64,000 nt of DNA, from positions 62,001-126,000 of the forward strand of contig MKTS01000003.1 in assembly GCA_001898335.1 (NCBI GenBank). The letters are read 5' to 3'. This document shows, piece by piece, positions 15,813 through 25,104 of the stretch; the first letter of the stretch is position 1; each line of letters starts with the position of its first letter. Under the pieces are notes generated by a model. The model was not told where the DNA came from, ran no database searches, and saw nothing but the letters and a program-made list of their open reading frames with translations. This DNA comes from Mucilaginibacter sp. 44-25 (GTDB lineage: Bacteria; Bacteroidota; Bacteroidia; Sphingobacteriales; Sphingobacteriaceae). The position numbers and the translations under genes are program-made.

Positions 15813-16532
15813 TTGAAAAAGTATATTTTAATTCTGCTACTGGCTGCCGCGTTTAACCAGGCCAAGGCGCAAAACAGCTTAAATTACGCTTCATTAGGTA
15901 TTGGCGTAAGCGCGAGTTTAAACAAACCCAACGCCGACCTTAAAAACGAGTACCAGAACAAGTCATACGCCCTAACGTTTAACTACTATTACACCCCTTA
16001 TGTGCCGGTAGGTTTAGAGTTTCAATTCGGCAAATTATCCGGTGGGGGCAATACTGTTGCCGAAGATAAGGACACCCGCCGCTACAGTAACGACTATAAG
16101 GCGCTGATACTACACCTGGACGCGCAACTGGGCGAATTTGTTGATTATGAGCGAAACGCGTTTTTAAACGTGGTAAAGAATTTTTACGCGGGTATAGGTG
16201 TGGGGGGTATATATAATAATGTAAACCGCAACGAGTACAGCCTGCTCGACCCTACTTATAAGTTCCCCGGGCAGAACACGAGCCTTAACCTCATTGTGCC
16301 GCTGCGGGTAGGTTACGAGTTTAAGTTTTATAACGAATACGGGCAGCCCAACGTAAGGCTGGATATTGGCTATCAGCATAACATTACCTTTGGCGAGGGA
16401 TTGGATGGCTACGATGACCCTTCAACCAAATTTAAGAACAACGCGCCCGACCAGTATCGCCAGATCACCGTGGGCCTTAAAGTAAACTTTGGCGGCCAGA
16501 GCACTTACGACAAAGATATTAAGGGATACTGA
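15813..16532 (+). CDS. Secreted outer-membrane beta-barrel protein (porin-like, unknown cargo)
   Basis: 239 residues starting at TTG 15813; this start is chosen because a signal peptide follows directly (KKYILILLLAAAFNQAKA, cleaved before QNSL). The mature part alternates short amphipathic strands rich in Tyr, Asn and Gly (SYALTFNYYYTPYVPVGLEF, NVRLDIGYQHNITFG), typical of 8- to 10-strand barrels, and ends in a beta strand (VGLKVNFGG) and a short polar tail. The specific family is not recognised. The MmcQ/YjbR gene starts 1 bp after its stop. Confidence 0.65.
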   Translation: MKKYILILLLAAAFNQAKAQNSLNYASLGIGVSASLNKPNADLKNEYQNKSYALTFNYYYTPYVPVGLEFQFGKLSGGGNTVAEDKDTRRYSNDYKALILHLDAQLGEFVDYERNAFLNVVKNFYAGIGVGGIYNNVNRNEYSLLDPTYKFPGQNTSLNLIVPLRVGYEFKFYNEYGQPNVRLDIGYQHNITFGEGLDGYDDPSTKFKNNAPDQYRQITVGLKVNFGGQSTYDKDIKGY

Positions 16533-16533
16533 T

Positions 16534-16884
16534 ATGCATATTGAAGACCTGCGCGACTATTGCCTTGCTAAACCCGGCGTTACTGAAAGCTTCCCCTTTG
16601 GCGAGGATATCCTGGTTTTCAAGGTGGGCGATAAAGTATTTTTGCTAACCGGCCTAAATGACCATAGCTTTAATGTAAAATGCGACCCCGAAAAGGCCAT
16701 TGAACTGCGCGAGCAGTTCAGCGAGGTAATGCCCGGCTTCCATATGAATAAAAAACACTGGAACACGGTACGCACGGATGGTTCGCTTACCAATAAACAG
16801 CTTAAGGAAATGATAGACCATTCTTACGAACTGGTATTTGCCGCCCTGCCAAAAAAAGTACGTGAGGAAATTGCCACCCTTTAA
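16534..16884 (+). CDS. MmcQ/YjbR family protein (CyaY-like fold)
   Basis: 116 residues from ATG 16534, one base after the upstream stop. Family motifs are visible: CLAKPGVTESFPFGEDILVF at the N-terminus, NVKCDPEKAIELREQF in the middle and GFHMNKKHWNTV followed by LIDHSYELV-like MIDHSYELV. MmcQ/YjbR proteins adopt a frataxin-like double-wing fold and are suspected to bind DNA; their cellular role is unsettled. The longer open frame starting at 16489 lies inside the upstream gene and is rejected. Confidence 0.85.
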   Translation: MHIEDLRDYCLAKPGVTESFPFGEDILVFKVGDKVFLLTGLNDHSFNVKCDPEKAIELREQFSEVMPGFHMNKKHWNTVRTDGSLTNKQLKEMIDHSYELVFAALPKKVREEIATL

Positions 16885-16890
16885 GCACCC

Positions 16891-18636
16891 ATGAAAAAAG
16901 CGTTCCTGTTCCTCTTTCCGCTACTATCAGGCCTTATTGCTCATGCGCAGCTTACGCCATTTGAACAAAGTCCCGATAAAAATTATACCGCCACTTATCA
17001 CCAGGTAATAGCTTACTACAAAAGCCTCGCGGCTAAGCAGCCGCAAATGCGCCTGTTTAACTATGGCAGTACAGATGCCGGTAAACCGCTAACGCTGATA
17101 GTGCTGTCTAAGAATAAGGTTTTTGACCCGGCCCTTATTAAAAAACAAGGAAAATGTGTACTGCTGGTAAACAACGGCATACACCCCGGCGAGCCCGAAG
17201 GGATTGATGCCAGCATGATGCTGGTACGCGATCTGCTTAAAAACAACCAGCTGCCCAACAACGTGGTAGTGTGCTTTATAGCGTTGTACAACATTGACGG
17301 CAGCCTTAACCGCGGCGTTTCGCGCGTGAACCAGAACGGGCCGCGCGCTTATGGTTTTAGGGGTAATTACCGCAACCTTGACCTTAACCGCGATTTTATT
17401 AAGGCTGATAGCCGTAACGCCCTGGCCTTTGCGCAGATACTGAATACCTGGCAGCCCGAGGTTCTTTTAGACACCCACACCAGTGATGGCGCCGATTACC
17501 AGTATGTAATGACGCTGATTGAAACGCAGAAAGACAAGCAAAACCCGCGGCTGGCCGCCTATACGGATAAGGTTTTAACACCCGACCTGTACAAAGGCAT
17601 GAAGAAAAAAGGCTTTGAAATGATCCCTTACGGCGCGGGCGAGCAGGGCCTGCCGGATAGCGGTATTGTAAGCTTTATGGAAACGCCCCGCTTTTCTACC
17701 GGTTACGCGGCGCAGCACAACATCATCAGCTACATGACGGAAACGCACATGCTGAAACCATTTGACAAGCGGGTTTGGGCCACCTATTATTTTATACAAC
17801 AGCTGGTAGATATTTGCCGCCGCGATGCCAGCCTGCTGGTGAGCAATAAAAAGCAGGTGGATGCCGAGGTGGCACGGCAGCAAACCTTCGCTCTAAACTG
17901 GAGCCTTGACGAAAGCCGGGTAGATACCATTACCTTTAAGGGTTATGCCGCCAAATACAAAACCAGCGAGGTGAGCGGCTTAAAACGCCTTTATTATGAT
18001 CGTAACGAGCCCTACACCAAAACCATTAAATTTTATAATACCTATAAAGCTACCGCCCGCGCAAATAAACCTGTAGCCTACATCATACCACAGGCCTGGG
18101 GCAAAGTAATTGACCTGCTGAAACTGAACAAAGTGGCCATGAGCCGCCTGGCGCATGACACCACACTTACGCCGCAGATGTATTACCTAACCGATTACAA
18201 AACCGGCAACCGCCCATACGAAGGCCATTACCTGCACAGCAACGTGCAGCTTAACCCGGTTACCATGCCGGTTAAGTTTTACCAGGGCGATTATGTGATA
18301 TATGTAAACCAGCCTATTAACCGCTATATTGTAGAAACCCTTGAGCCGCAGGGCGTAGATTCCTTCTTCGCCTGGAACTTTTTTGACAGCATACTGGGGC
18401 AAAAAGAATATTTTTCTGATTACGTATTTGAGGATGTTGCCGCCAAAATGCTGCAAGACGACCCCGCGCTGAGAAAAAAACTGGATGAAGCCAAAGCTGC
18501 CGATGCTAAACTGGCAGGCAGCGCGGCAGCGCAGCTGATGTGGGTATACCGCAATTCGCCCTATTTTGAAAAAACTTACCTGCGCTACCCGGTAGCCAGG
18601 CTATTAACCAACCCCCAACTTGATCTTGTAAGATGA
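16891..18636 (+). CDS. Secreted M14-family zinc carboxypeptidase-like protein
   Basis: 581 residues. Signal peptide 1-19 (FLFLFPLLSGLIAHA). The peptidase M14 domain covers about 30-330, with zinc ligands in NNGIHPGEPEG (His and Glu), the substrate-binding Arg in NLDLNRDF, and the third ligand His in LLDTHTSDG. The remaining C-terminal 250 residues are a family-specific extension. It probably trims C-terminal residues from peptides or cell-wall peptides in the periplasm; the substrate is unknown. It starts 6 bp after the MmcQ/YjbR gene and overlaps the rhomboid gene by 4 bp, so the three are likely co-transcribed. Confidence 0.85.
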   Translation: MKKAFLFLFPLLSGLIAHAQLTPFEQSPDKNYTATYHQVIAYYKSLAAKQPQMRLFNYGSTDAGKPLTLIVLSKNKVFDPALIKKQGKCVLLVNNGIHPGEPEGIDASMMLVRDLLKNNQLPNNVVVCFIALYNIDGSLNRGVSRVNQNGPRAYGFRGNYRNLDLNRDFIKADSRNALAFAQILNTWQPEVLLDTHTSDGADYQYVMTLIETQKDKQNPRLAAYTDKVLTPDLYKGMKKKGFEMIPYGAGEQGLPDSGIVSFMETPRFSTGYAAQHNIISYMTETHMLKPFDKRVWATYYFIQQLVDICRRDASLLVSNKKQVDAEVARQQTFALNWSLDESRVDTITFKGYAAKYKTSEVSGLKRLYYDRNEPYTKTIKFYNTYKATARANKPVAYIIPQAWGKVIDLLKLNKVAMSRLAHDTTLTPQMYYLTDYKTGNRPYEGHYLHSNVQLNPVTMPVKFYQGDYVIYVNQPINRYIVETLEPQGVDSFFAWNFFDSILGQKEYFSDYVFEDVAAKMLQDDPALRKKLDEAKAADAKLAGSAAAQLMWVYRNSPYFEKTYLRYPVARLLTNPQLDLVR

Positions 18637-19244
18637 TAGAATATTTGCAATACGCCCCGGTGGCGTCCATTATATTCGCTATAACACTGGCTACCTCGCT
18701 ATGGGCTTTTTCTAACGAGAACCTGTACGGTAACCTTATCCTCAACCCCTACAATGTATCGCGCGGGTATAAGGTTTATACCATTATTACCAGCGGGCTT
18801 ATCCATAAGGACTGGAACCACCTGTTCTTTAACATGCTGTCGTACTACTTCTTCGCCTTTCAGCTCGAAACTCTGCTGGGGCACTGGCAGTTTGGGGTAC
18901 TATATGTAGTGAGCTTAATATTAAGCGACTTGCCTACCATTCAAAAACATAGGAACGACCTGTGGTACAACAGCCTGGGTGCTTCGGGTGCCATTAGCGC
19001 GGTTATTTTTAGCTTTATTCTGTTTGAACCTACAGCGCAAATGGGGCTGCTGTTTTTACCCATTCATATCCCCGCATGGATATTTGGCATCCTGTACCTG
19101 GTGTATTGCCATTATGCCTCCAAGCACGCGCGCGATAACATCAACCACGACGCGCACTTTTTTGGCGCCATCAGCGGTATCATTATCACCTTTGCCCTGC
19201 ACCATGAGGTATTGAACGAACTGATCGGAAAATTCAGAGGCTAA
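18633..19244 (+). CDS. Rhomboid-family intramembrane serine protease
   Basis: 203 residues with about six membrane helices. The catalytic serine lies in NSLGASGAISAVIF (GxSG) and the catalytic histidine in NHDAHFFGAISG. An HxxxN-type contact, LIHKDWNHLFFNM, is in the second helix region. Rhomboids cleave membrane protein helices. The 4-bp ATGA overlap with the M14 peptidase suggests translational coupling, but no shared substrate is evident. Its last 11 bases overlap the convergent gene at 19234. Confidence 0.9.
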   Translation: MIEYLQYAPVASIIFAITLATSLWAFSNENLYGNLILNPYNVSRGYKVYTIITSGLIHKDWNHLFFNMLSYYFFAFQLETLLGHWQFGVLYVVSLILSDLPTIQKHRNDLWYNSLGASGAISAVIFSFILFEPTAQMGLLFLPIHIPAWIFGILYLVYCHYASKHARDNINHDAHFFGAISGIIITFALHHEVLNELIGKFRG

Positions 19245-20223
19245 GGCTGATGCTTTGCGCCGGTATTTTATTGCCGGCCTCATCAAACAAAAAGCTCATT
19301 GGCCGCTCCGGGTTCTTGATGATCTCCAGCAGCAGAAAACCCCAGTTCTTCCAGAAGTTTTCCAGCACCTGGCCGTAGGTCTTGTTTTGCCATTCATCAA
19401 AAAGCGGTTTACTGCTTAAGCCGCGCAGGGGCATTTCCTCAATGTATATCTCGTTGTTAACCGGTAGTATGTTATACTCGGGCAGGCGGTTAAACAGGTA
19501 ATTGGAGTAAAAAACCCGTCCGCTAAATTCTTCAAACTGTATGGGGTGCAGGGTATCGTCCTTTAGCTGGTCGTATATCTTTTTGTGGTAATAATAATTG
19601 GCGGCGTTGTCCTGCAGGCATATCAGCAAGCCAAAATCATTTACGCGTAAAGCCAGGGTCTGGGTGTTGATCTCATCGCGGTAGCCAAACTCCTCCGCCT
19701 TGTTATTCACCTTAAATATAAAAAGGCTGAAAGGTTTAAAATCCTCAAATATCAACGGCAGGTTAATGCTTTGCAGCATGAGGTGCAACTGGCTGAATTT
19801 TAACAGGATAGACTGCGACATACTGAACTCCTCGCCCTGCGCGTGCATCAGCCGGATGCCTGCCTGTATCTCGTTAAAGATAATGCCATACAAAAGCTTG
19901 CCCGCCCACTGGAAAAGTTTAAGTTCATCGAGCGCTTTTATACCTTCATATCCCTTGTCGAAAGCGGCGGCTACTTCCTGCTCCAGCGGTTCCAGAAAAT
20001 CGTTATGTATGCATGCCGAGCAGGGCAGCTTAAGGTCTTTGTAGGTGGCTATGGTTTCGTCGAGCAGTTTAAAGGGCTGGTCTTCCAAACCGTAACGGCT
20101 CATGAGCCATTGGGGGAAAACCTGTATCTTTTCTTCTTCACTGCTCAGCGGCTCCCCGCTCAGGGAACAGGTTTTGTTGCTGAAGTTAAAACGTTCAAAC
20201 GGCGCGTAAATTTTTGGCGGCAT
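19234..20223 (-). CDS. Conserved hypothetical cytoplasmic protein
   Basis: 329 residues, no signal peptide and no membrane helix. The N-terminus has a treble-clef-like beginning (NKTCSLSGEPLSSEEEKIQVFPQWL) and a CSAC pair (LPCSACIHNDF) near 77-80. This resembles the zinc-binding start of HNH-type proteins, yet no HNH active site is seen. The rest is helical with a strand-rich end. I do not recognise the family. It diverges from the epimerase gene with a 42-55 bp gap. Confidence 0.5.
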   Translation of the reverse strand: MPPKIYAPFERFNFSNKTCSLSGEPLSSEEEKIQVFPQWLMSRYGLEDQPFKLLDETIATYKDLKLPCSACIHNDFLEPLEQEVAAAFDKGYEGIKALDELKLFQWAGKLLYGIIFNEIQAGIRLMHAQGEEFSMSQSILLKFSQLHLMLQSINLPLIFEDFKPFSLFIFKVNNKAEEFGYRDEINTQTLALRVNDFGLLICLQDNAANYYYHKKIYDQLKDDTLHPIQFEEFSGRVFYSNYLFNRLPEYNILPVNNEIYIEEMPLRGLSSKPLFDEWQNKTYGQVLENFWKNWGFLLLEIIKNPERPMSFLFDEAGNKIPAQSISLSL

Positions 20224-20277
20224 AAGCGCAAAGATACATAGTAGGATAAAATTAAAGTTTTAGCTTTGATATTTGAC

Positions 20278-21288
20278 ATGCAGCTTACTTACCGCCCATA
20301 CGAGCTTTTACTTAAACACACATTTACCATAGCGAAATTCTCGCGCAATGCTACCCCGCTCATGCTGGTGCAGCTTACCCACGAGGGCCAAACCGGCTAT
20401 GGCGAAGCCTCCATGGTGCCCTACATGGGCGAGAGCGTGGAAACGGCCACAGCTTTCCTGAACCGGGTGGATGTAACACGTTTTACCTATCCGTTTAACT
20501 ATGCGGAGATCATCACTTACCTGGATACCATAGCCCCGGGCAACCCCGCCATTAAAGCCGCTATTGATATTGCCCTGCATGACCTGGATGGGAAATTACA
20601 AAACAAGCCCTGCTGGCAACTACTGGGCAGTAACCCCGCGCTGATGCCCGTTACCAGCTACACGGTGGGCATAGATACCAGGGAGATCATCATTCAAAAG
20701 ATACAGGAGGCGCCCGAGGCAAAAGTGATCAAAGTAAAGCTTGGGCGTGATAGTGATAAAGAGCTCATACAAACCATCCGCTCGGTTACAGATAAGCCGC
20801 TGTATGTTGATGCCAACCAGGGCTGGACAGACCGGCAGCAAAGCCTCGACCTCATTTACTGGCTGCAGGAGCAGGGCGTGCAGCTGATAGAACAGCCCAT
20901 GCTTAAAACCGATATTGACGGCAATGCCTGGCTTACCGCCAACAGCCCCATACCCATTATTGCCGATGAGGCCGTACAGCGCCTTGCCGATGTGGAAAAA
21001 GCCGCCGGTGCCTACCACGGCATTAACATTAAACTGATGAAATCTGCCGGGTTATATGAGGCGAAGCAAATGGCTGATAGGGCCCGCGCGCTGGGCTTAA
21101 AAATACTGATAGGTTGCATGAGCGAAACCAGTTGCGCCACCCTTGCCGCCGCGGCGCTGGCCCCGCAGTGTGACTGGGCCGACCTTGACGGGCCCCTGCT
21201 GGTTTCTAACAACCCATACCCGGCGCCTGACTTTGAAGAGGGCCGCTGGGTATTGCCCAATGCCCCCGGCTTAGGCCTGCGTGCCTGA
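20278..21288 (+). CDS. Dipeptide epimerase (enolase superfamily, L-Ala-D/L-Glu type)
   Basis: 336 residues from ATG 20278; an in-frame TTG at 20266 is possible but less likely. The enolase-superfamily capping domain (about 1-110, GYGEASMVPYMGE) precedes the barrel. Acid/base lysines lie in KVIKVKLG, metal ligands in YVDANQGW, IEQPM and IADEA, and the second lysine in INIKLMKSAG. LGCMSE-type IGCMSETS near the end is typical of dipeptide epimerases, which convert L-Ala-D-Glu from murein to L-Ala-L-Glu. With anmK in the same window, this fits cell-wall recycling. Its end overlaps the histidine kinase end by 18 bp. Confidence 0.85.
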   Translation: MQLTYRPYELLLKHTFTIAKFSRNATPLMLVQLTHEGQTGYGEASMVPYMGESVETATAFLNRVDVTRFTYPFNYAEIITYLDTIAPGNPAIKAAIDIALHDLDGKLQNKPCWQLLGSNPALMPVTSYTVGIDTREIIIQKIQEAPEAKVIKVKLGRDSDKELIQTIRSVTDKPLYVDANQGWTDRQQSLDLIYWLQEQGVQLIEQPMLKTDIDGNAWLTANSPIPIIADEAVQRLADVEKAAGAYHGINIKLMKSAGLYEAKQMADRARALGLKILIGCMSETSCATLAAAALAPQCDWADLDGPLLVSNNPYPAPDFEEGRWVLPNAPGLGLRA

Positions 21289-24200
21289 TGTTCCGCCATC
21301 GCCCGCCGAAGCAGGGAAGCTGAGGTAAAAAGTAGTACCGATATCTATTACGGTATCAAACCATACTTTGCCGTTGGCATTTTCAATAGAGTTTTTCACA
21401 AACGCCAGGCCCAGGCCCGTGCCCGAACTTTTAGTGGTAAAATTGGGCTCGAATATCTTTTCGCGCATATTTTCGGGGATACCGCTGCCGTTATCTTTGA
21501 TGGTCAACAGGATGTTTTTACTGGTGATCAGGTAATTGATGTCGATCTCGCAGCGCTTATCTTCGGGCGTGGCTTCAATAGCGTTTTTAAGCAGGTTATT
21601 AAAACAGCGCAGCAACTGGTCGCGGTCGGCATCTACCATAAACGGCTGTTCCGGTGCTTGATAAGTGATCTGTACATTGTCCATTTGTTTAAAAATGGTG
21701 GTAGCCTGGTTAAGAATATCAAATATATTAATGCGCTCTATGCGGGTATCGGGCATCTTGGCAAAGGCCGAGAATTCCGAAGCTATTGACGACAGGCTCT
21801 CTATCTGCTCCACAAATGATTTGCTGAAACGCTCAAACTTCTGGTCAAATTTAGGGTCCTTATCCTTCCATGATTTATCCAGCAGCTGCAAGCCCAGTTT
21901 AAGGGGGGTAAGCGGGTTTTTAATTTCATGCGCTACCTGCTTGGCCATCTCGCGCCAGGCCGATTCCCTTTCAGACTGGGCCAGTTTTTGGGCGCTTTGT
22001 TCCAGCGCGGCAATCATGTTATTATATTCCTTTACCAGCGCGCCTATCTCATCGTCGCGGTTCCATTTAATAGGTTCGTTCTTTTTCCCGTAAATGGTTT
22101 TACTCAAACTGTACTGTATAAAGTTAAGCGGCGCGGTTATTTGCCGGGCAATAATTACCGCGAACAACCCAATGGCGATGAATACCAGCGCGTAAACGTT
22201 GATCATGATGTTAAGCAACGAACCTATACGCTCGGTATAATCGGCTTCGTTGGCAAAATACGGCAATTGTAAATAAGCAATGGTTTCGTGCTTAATATTG
22301 CGTATTGGCGTGTAAGCGGCCTTGTAATTGAGCAGGCCTATTTTTTCTTCGTTCAGTATCTCCGATTTCTGGAGGCCGTGCAGGTTAATAAAAGCGCGGC
22401 CGTTCATTTGCCGGGCTTGCAGGCCGTAATCGTAAATTTTGGGCTGGGTGCTCATCAGCAGCGCCCCGTTCACGTCAAACAAACTCAGGTCGGCAGAGTA
22501 GGTATTGGCCAGTTCATCAAAGTTTATCTGCGCCTGCTCATTAATGTGCTGTATACGGTCGGTAAGGGGGCCTACCTCAAAGGCGGCGGCTATCTGCAAA
22601 ATTTTGGTCCGTATAAGGGTTTCCTGCTGGCTCTGGTATTGCGAACTGATGGAAACAAAGGTGATGATACCCACCAGTATCAGTGTGATTACCACCGCGA
22701 ATATCATAGAAAACTGTATGCGTGTGCGGTAAAGTATCTTATCAAAATTTATCTTAAACGCCCATTTGATACGGTTGTTGCTAACGGTTAGTATCTTCAC
22801 CCTTATCCACAACAGGCGCAGCAATATGAGCAGGGTACTAAATGATAACAGTACCACAAAAAAGAAGGTTAACGCGGTAATACTGGATAGTATAGCGTTA
22901 TCCTCACGCGTTACCACAATAAGGTTGCGCTCGCTGGGTTTGTAAAGCAAATGGCTGTAAGTGGTAAAACGGCCCGCCATGCCGTTTTTGTTACCCTGGG
23001 TAACCTGTGTAGTGTATGTTTTTATTTTACCGCCAAACTCATTGTTACGCAGGCTGTAAACATAGGTGCCGCTTTGTGCCACCAGGCGGTTATCCGCATA
23101 AAAAGCGAATGAATAGTTTTTAAACTCGTCGCTGCTGCCCTTCACCTGTTTATCGATCAGCAGGTCGGGGAACGCTCCGGGGGTGAGCATGGTTTTGGAT
23201 TTAAGCTCAATTACAATGGTACCGAGGTTGGTGTTACCGTCTACCACCGGCAGCATGGCAAAATAGCTCTGAAAGCCAAATGACTCGTTCTCGCGGTAAA
23301 AATATTTCGATACTTTGAACGAGTTGTACACCACCATATCCTTAAACACATCCAGCGAATAACTTTTGTCTACCGATACGGGTTGCCCATCGGGCCCGTA
23401 CTCATGCACGTCAAAGTCATACTTGGAAAGGTACTGGTCAAAGTATTGCTTCTTCAGCCCGGTTTCAAGGTAGTCGTCGCTATGGTTAGGGTTTTTATAA
23501 TAGGATATCAGCAGCGAATCTTTAGTGATATCGTTCTCTATGCGGTTAAATATACCATCGGCAATGGCATCATCGGGCATTTCCAGGCGCTGTATCAACA
23601 CCTTGCGCATGCCCTTTTCTTTGATCTGCTCAAAGTGGCTGAGCTTTGACGCCGATATTACCGTGCACAACAAGATAACACTGATAAAGGTAGGTGCTGT
23701 AAAACGCCGCCCGTGGTAAAGGTGTGCATACCCCCTGATGAGGATCAATAACATCCACAGAAAATGGAACAAGCTAAATTCCCAGTAATAGGTATTGATG
23801 AGGGTAGCCAGCAATACGCCCAAAAACAGCCCAAAAACCTGCTGTTGCAACGGCACAGCCAGCTTTAAGCAAATGGTGATCACCAGTTCGCCCAGCAGGA
23901 AAAAGAGCAGGAAGGCGAAGCACAGCATAAGCACGCCCAGGTAACTGAACTCTGAAAGATTAAGGATGTTATTTACATCGAAACTGATCTTGGAGTTGAT
24001 CACCAGGCCATAAAAAGCGCTTAGCAGGGCCTGTGCTGTACCAATGAGAGAAAGCACCACAAACACATAAATGGCGTAGCCGGCGGGTTTACCGGGCGTT
24101 TTAGTGATAAGGCGGTTGCGCTGTATGTAGGCAAAACCTGCAAACCAGCAGATAAATAAGATATTGATACAAAAATCGCCCAGCGAGCGGAAAACCGCCG

Positions 24201-25035
24201 AAGAAGCGTACACTTGCGGGTTAAACAGGCTTAGCTGCTGCGTAAACGTGGGTATGCCCAGCCAAAGGTTAATGGCCCTGATAGCCACAATGGACCCCGC
24301 CAGAAATAGCAGCGCCAGGTAAGCGTTTTTACGGGCGATGTACTGCGCCACACTATTGATGAGGATACACAGCGCAATAATGGCCATTATCCAAAACCCG
24401 ACAACCAGGTAAAAAAACCGGTGGTTTACGCCTTTTGCCAGTTTAAGCGAAAAAAGATATACGCCATTTACATCATGTACGGGGTATATCTCCTTATCGG
24501 TAAAATCGGCAATGGCAATATTACGGTCTGTGGTAAGGTCGCGCGCAAAAACATTGGTGAGGTACTCATTGGTAAAAGGATAATTTCCTTTTACGGGTAT
24601 AAAAAACATCACGGTGGTTTCGCCATCTGTTTTACGGATAGCTTCGTAATAGCCGTTAGGTTGCTTAATAAAAGAGCAACCCTCCTTGATACGCCTAACC
24701 GCGTTTGGCGGAATGATCTTAGCGCCCGACCAAAAGCTTAAAACACCTTTTTTATATACCAGCAACCAAATGCTCCTGTTGGAGGTAAATTCGTTTATGT
24801 ATTGTATGCCCTTTTGCGGTGTGGTGCGCAGGTTTTTTATCTCATTAAAAACTGTTTTATTGCCAAGTGCCTGGTAAATAAAGTTTTCTTTTTTATGCAG
24901 GTTGTTCTCCAGCAATTTAGCCGTTTGCTCCAGGTTGTTAGCCGGGGTATAGGTACTCTCAATTGCTATTGCGGTAAACAGCAAACTGGCAAACAGTAAC
25001 GCGAGCAGTACACGTATTTTTCCTGGGGCTGACAC
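21271..25035 (-). CDS. Very large membrane sensor histidine kinase (HAMP, HisKA, HATPase)
   Basis: 1254 residues, far longer than a usual sensor kinase. One helix at about 7-25, an extracellular region to about 205, a block of seven or so helices at about 210-465, a second extracellular region, a helix near 690-720, another sensor segment flanked by helices near 785 and 950, then HAMP. The transmitter has H-box VAHEIKNPLTPLKL (phospho-His about 1030), N-box NLLKNAIEAT, G1 DNGSGIP and G2 GTGLGLAFVKN. The H-box resembles NtrY-like kinases. No response regulator is adjacent, so the partner is unknown. Confidence 0.9.
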   Translation of the reverse strand: MSAPGKIRVLLALLFASLLFTAIAIESTYTPANNLEQTAKLLENNLHKKENFIYQALGNKTVFNEIKNLRTTPQKGIQYINEFTSNRSIWLLVYKKGVLSFWSGAKIIPPNAVRRIKEGCSFIKQPNGYYEAIRKTDGETTVMFFIPVKGNYPFTNEYLTNVFARDLTTDRNIAIADFTDKEIYPVHDVNGVYLFSLKLAKGVNHRFFYLVVGFWIMAIIALCILINSVAQYIARKNAYLALLFLAGSIVAIRAINLWLGIPTFTQQLSLFNPQVYASSAVFRSLGDFCINILFICWFAGFAYIQRNRLITKTPGKPAGYAIYVFVVLSLIGTAQALLSAFYGLVINSKISFDVNNILNLSEFSYLGVLMLCFAFLLFFLLGELVITICLKLAVPLQQQVFGLFLGVLLATLINTYYWEFSLFHFLWMLLILIRGYAHLYHGRRFTAPTFISVILLCTVISASKLSHFEQIKEKGMRKVLIQRLEMPDDAIADGIFNRIENDITKDSLLISYYKNPNHSDDYLETGLKKQYFDQYLSKYDFDVHEYGPDGQPVSVDKSYSLDVFKDMVVYNSFKVSKYFYRENESFGFQSYFAMLPVVDGNTNLGTIVIELKSKTMLTPGAFPDLLIDKQVKGSSDEFKNYSFAFYADNRLVAQSGTYVYSLRNNEFGGKIKTYTTQVTQGNKNGMAGRFTTYSHLLYKPSERNLIVVTREDNAILSSITALTFFFVVLLSFSTLLILLRLLWIRVKILTVSNNRIKWAFKINFDKILYRTRIQFSMIFAVVITLILVGIITFVSISSQYQSQQETLIRTKILQIAAAFEVGPLTDRIQHINEQAQINFDELANTYSADLSLFDVNGALLMSTQPKIYDYGLQARQMNGRAFINLHGLQKSEILNEEKIGLLNYKAAYTPIRNIKHETIAYLQLPYFANEADYTERIGSLLNIMINVYALVFIAIGLFAVIIARQITAPLNFIQYSLSKTIYGKKNEPIKWNRDDEIGALVKEYNNMIAALEQSAQKLAQSERESAWREMAKQVAHEIKNPLTPLKLGLQLLDKSWKDKDPKFDQKFERFSKSFVEQIESLSSIASEFSAFAKMPDTRIERINIFDILNQATTIFKQMDNVQITYQAPEQPFMVDADRDQLLRCFNNLLKNAIEATPEDKRCEIDINYLITSKNILLTIKDNGSGIPENMREKIFEPNFTTKSSGTGLGLAFVKNSIENANGKVWFDTVIDIGTTFYLSFPASAGDGGTSGTQA

Positions 25036-25071
25036 AAATAGGCTGATATACTTAACAGTTAATAAAATGGC

Positions 25072-25095
25072 AAAGCCACCCCTATGGGTGGCTTT
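25072..25095 (-). terminator. Terminator after fabD
   Basis: AAAGCCACCC (25072-25081) and GGGTGGCTTT (25086-25095) form a perfect 10-bp stem with a 4-nt loop, between the fabD stop (25105) and the histidine kinase start (25035). Confidence 0.75.
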
Positions 25096-25104
25096 TAGAT
25101 ATAG

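Noticed and set aside
20266..20277. TTG start of the epimerase four codons upstream
   Set aside because: The ATG at 20278 gives the normal family start; the TTG has no supporting signal.
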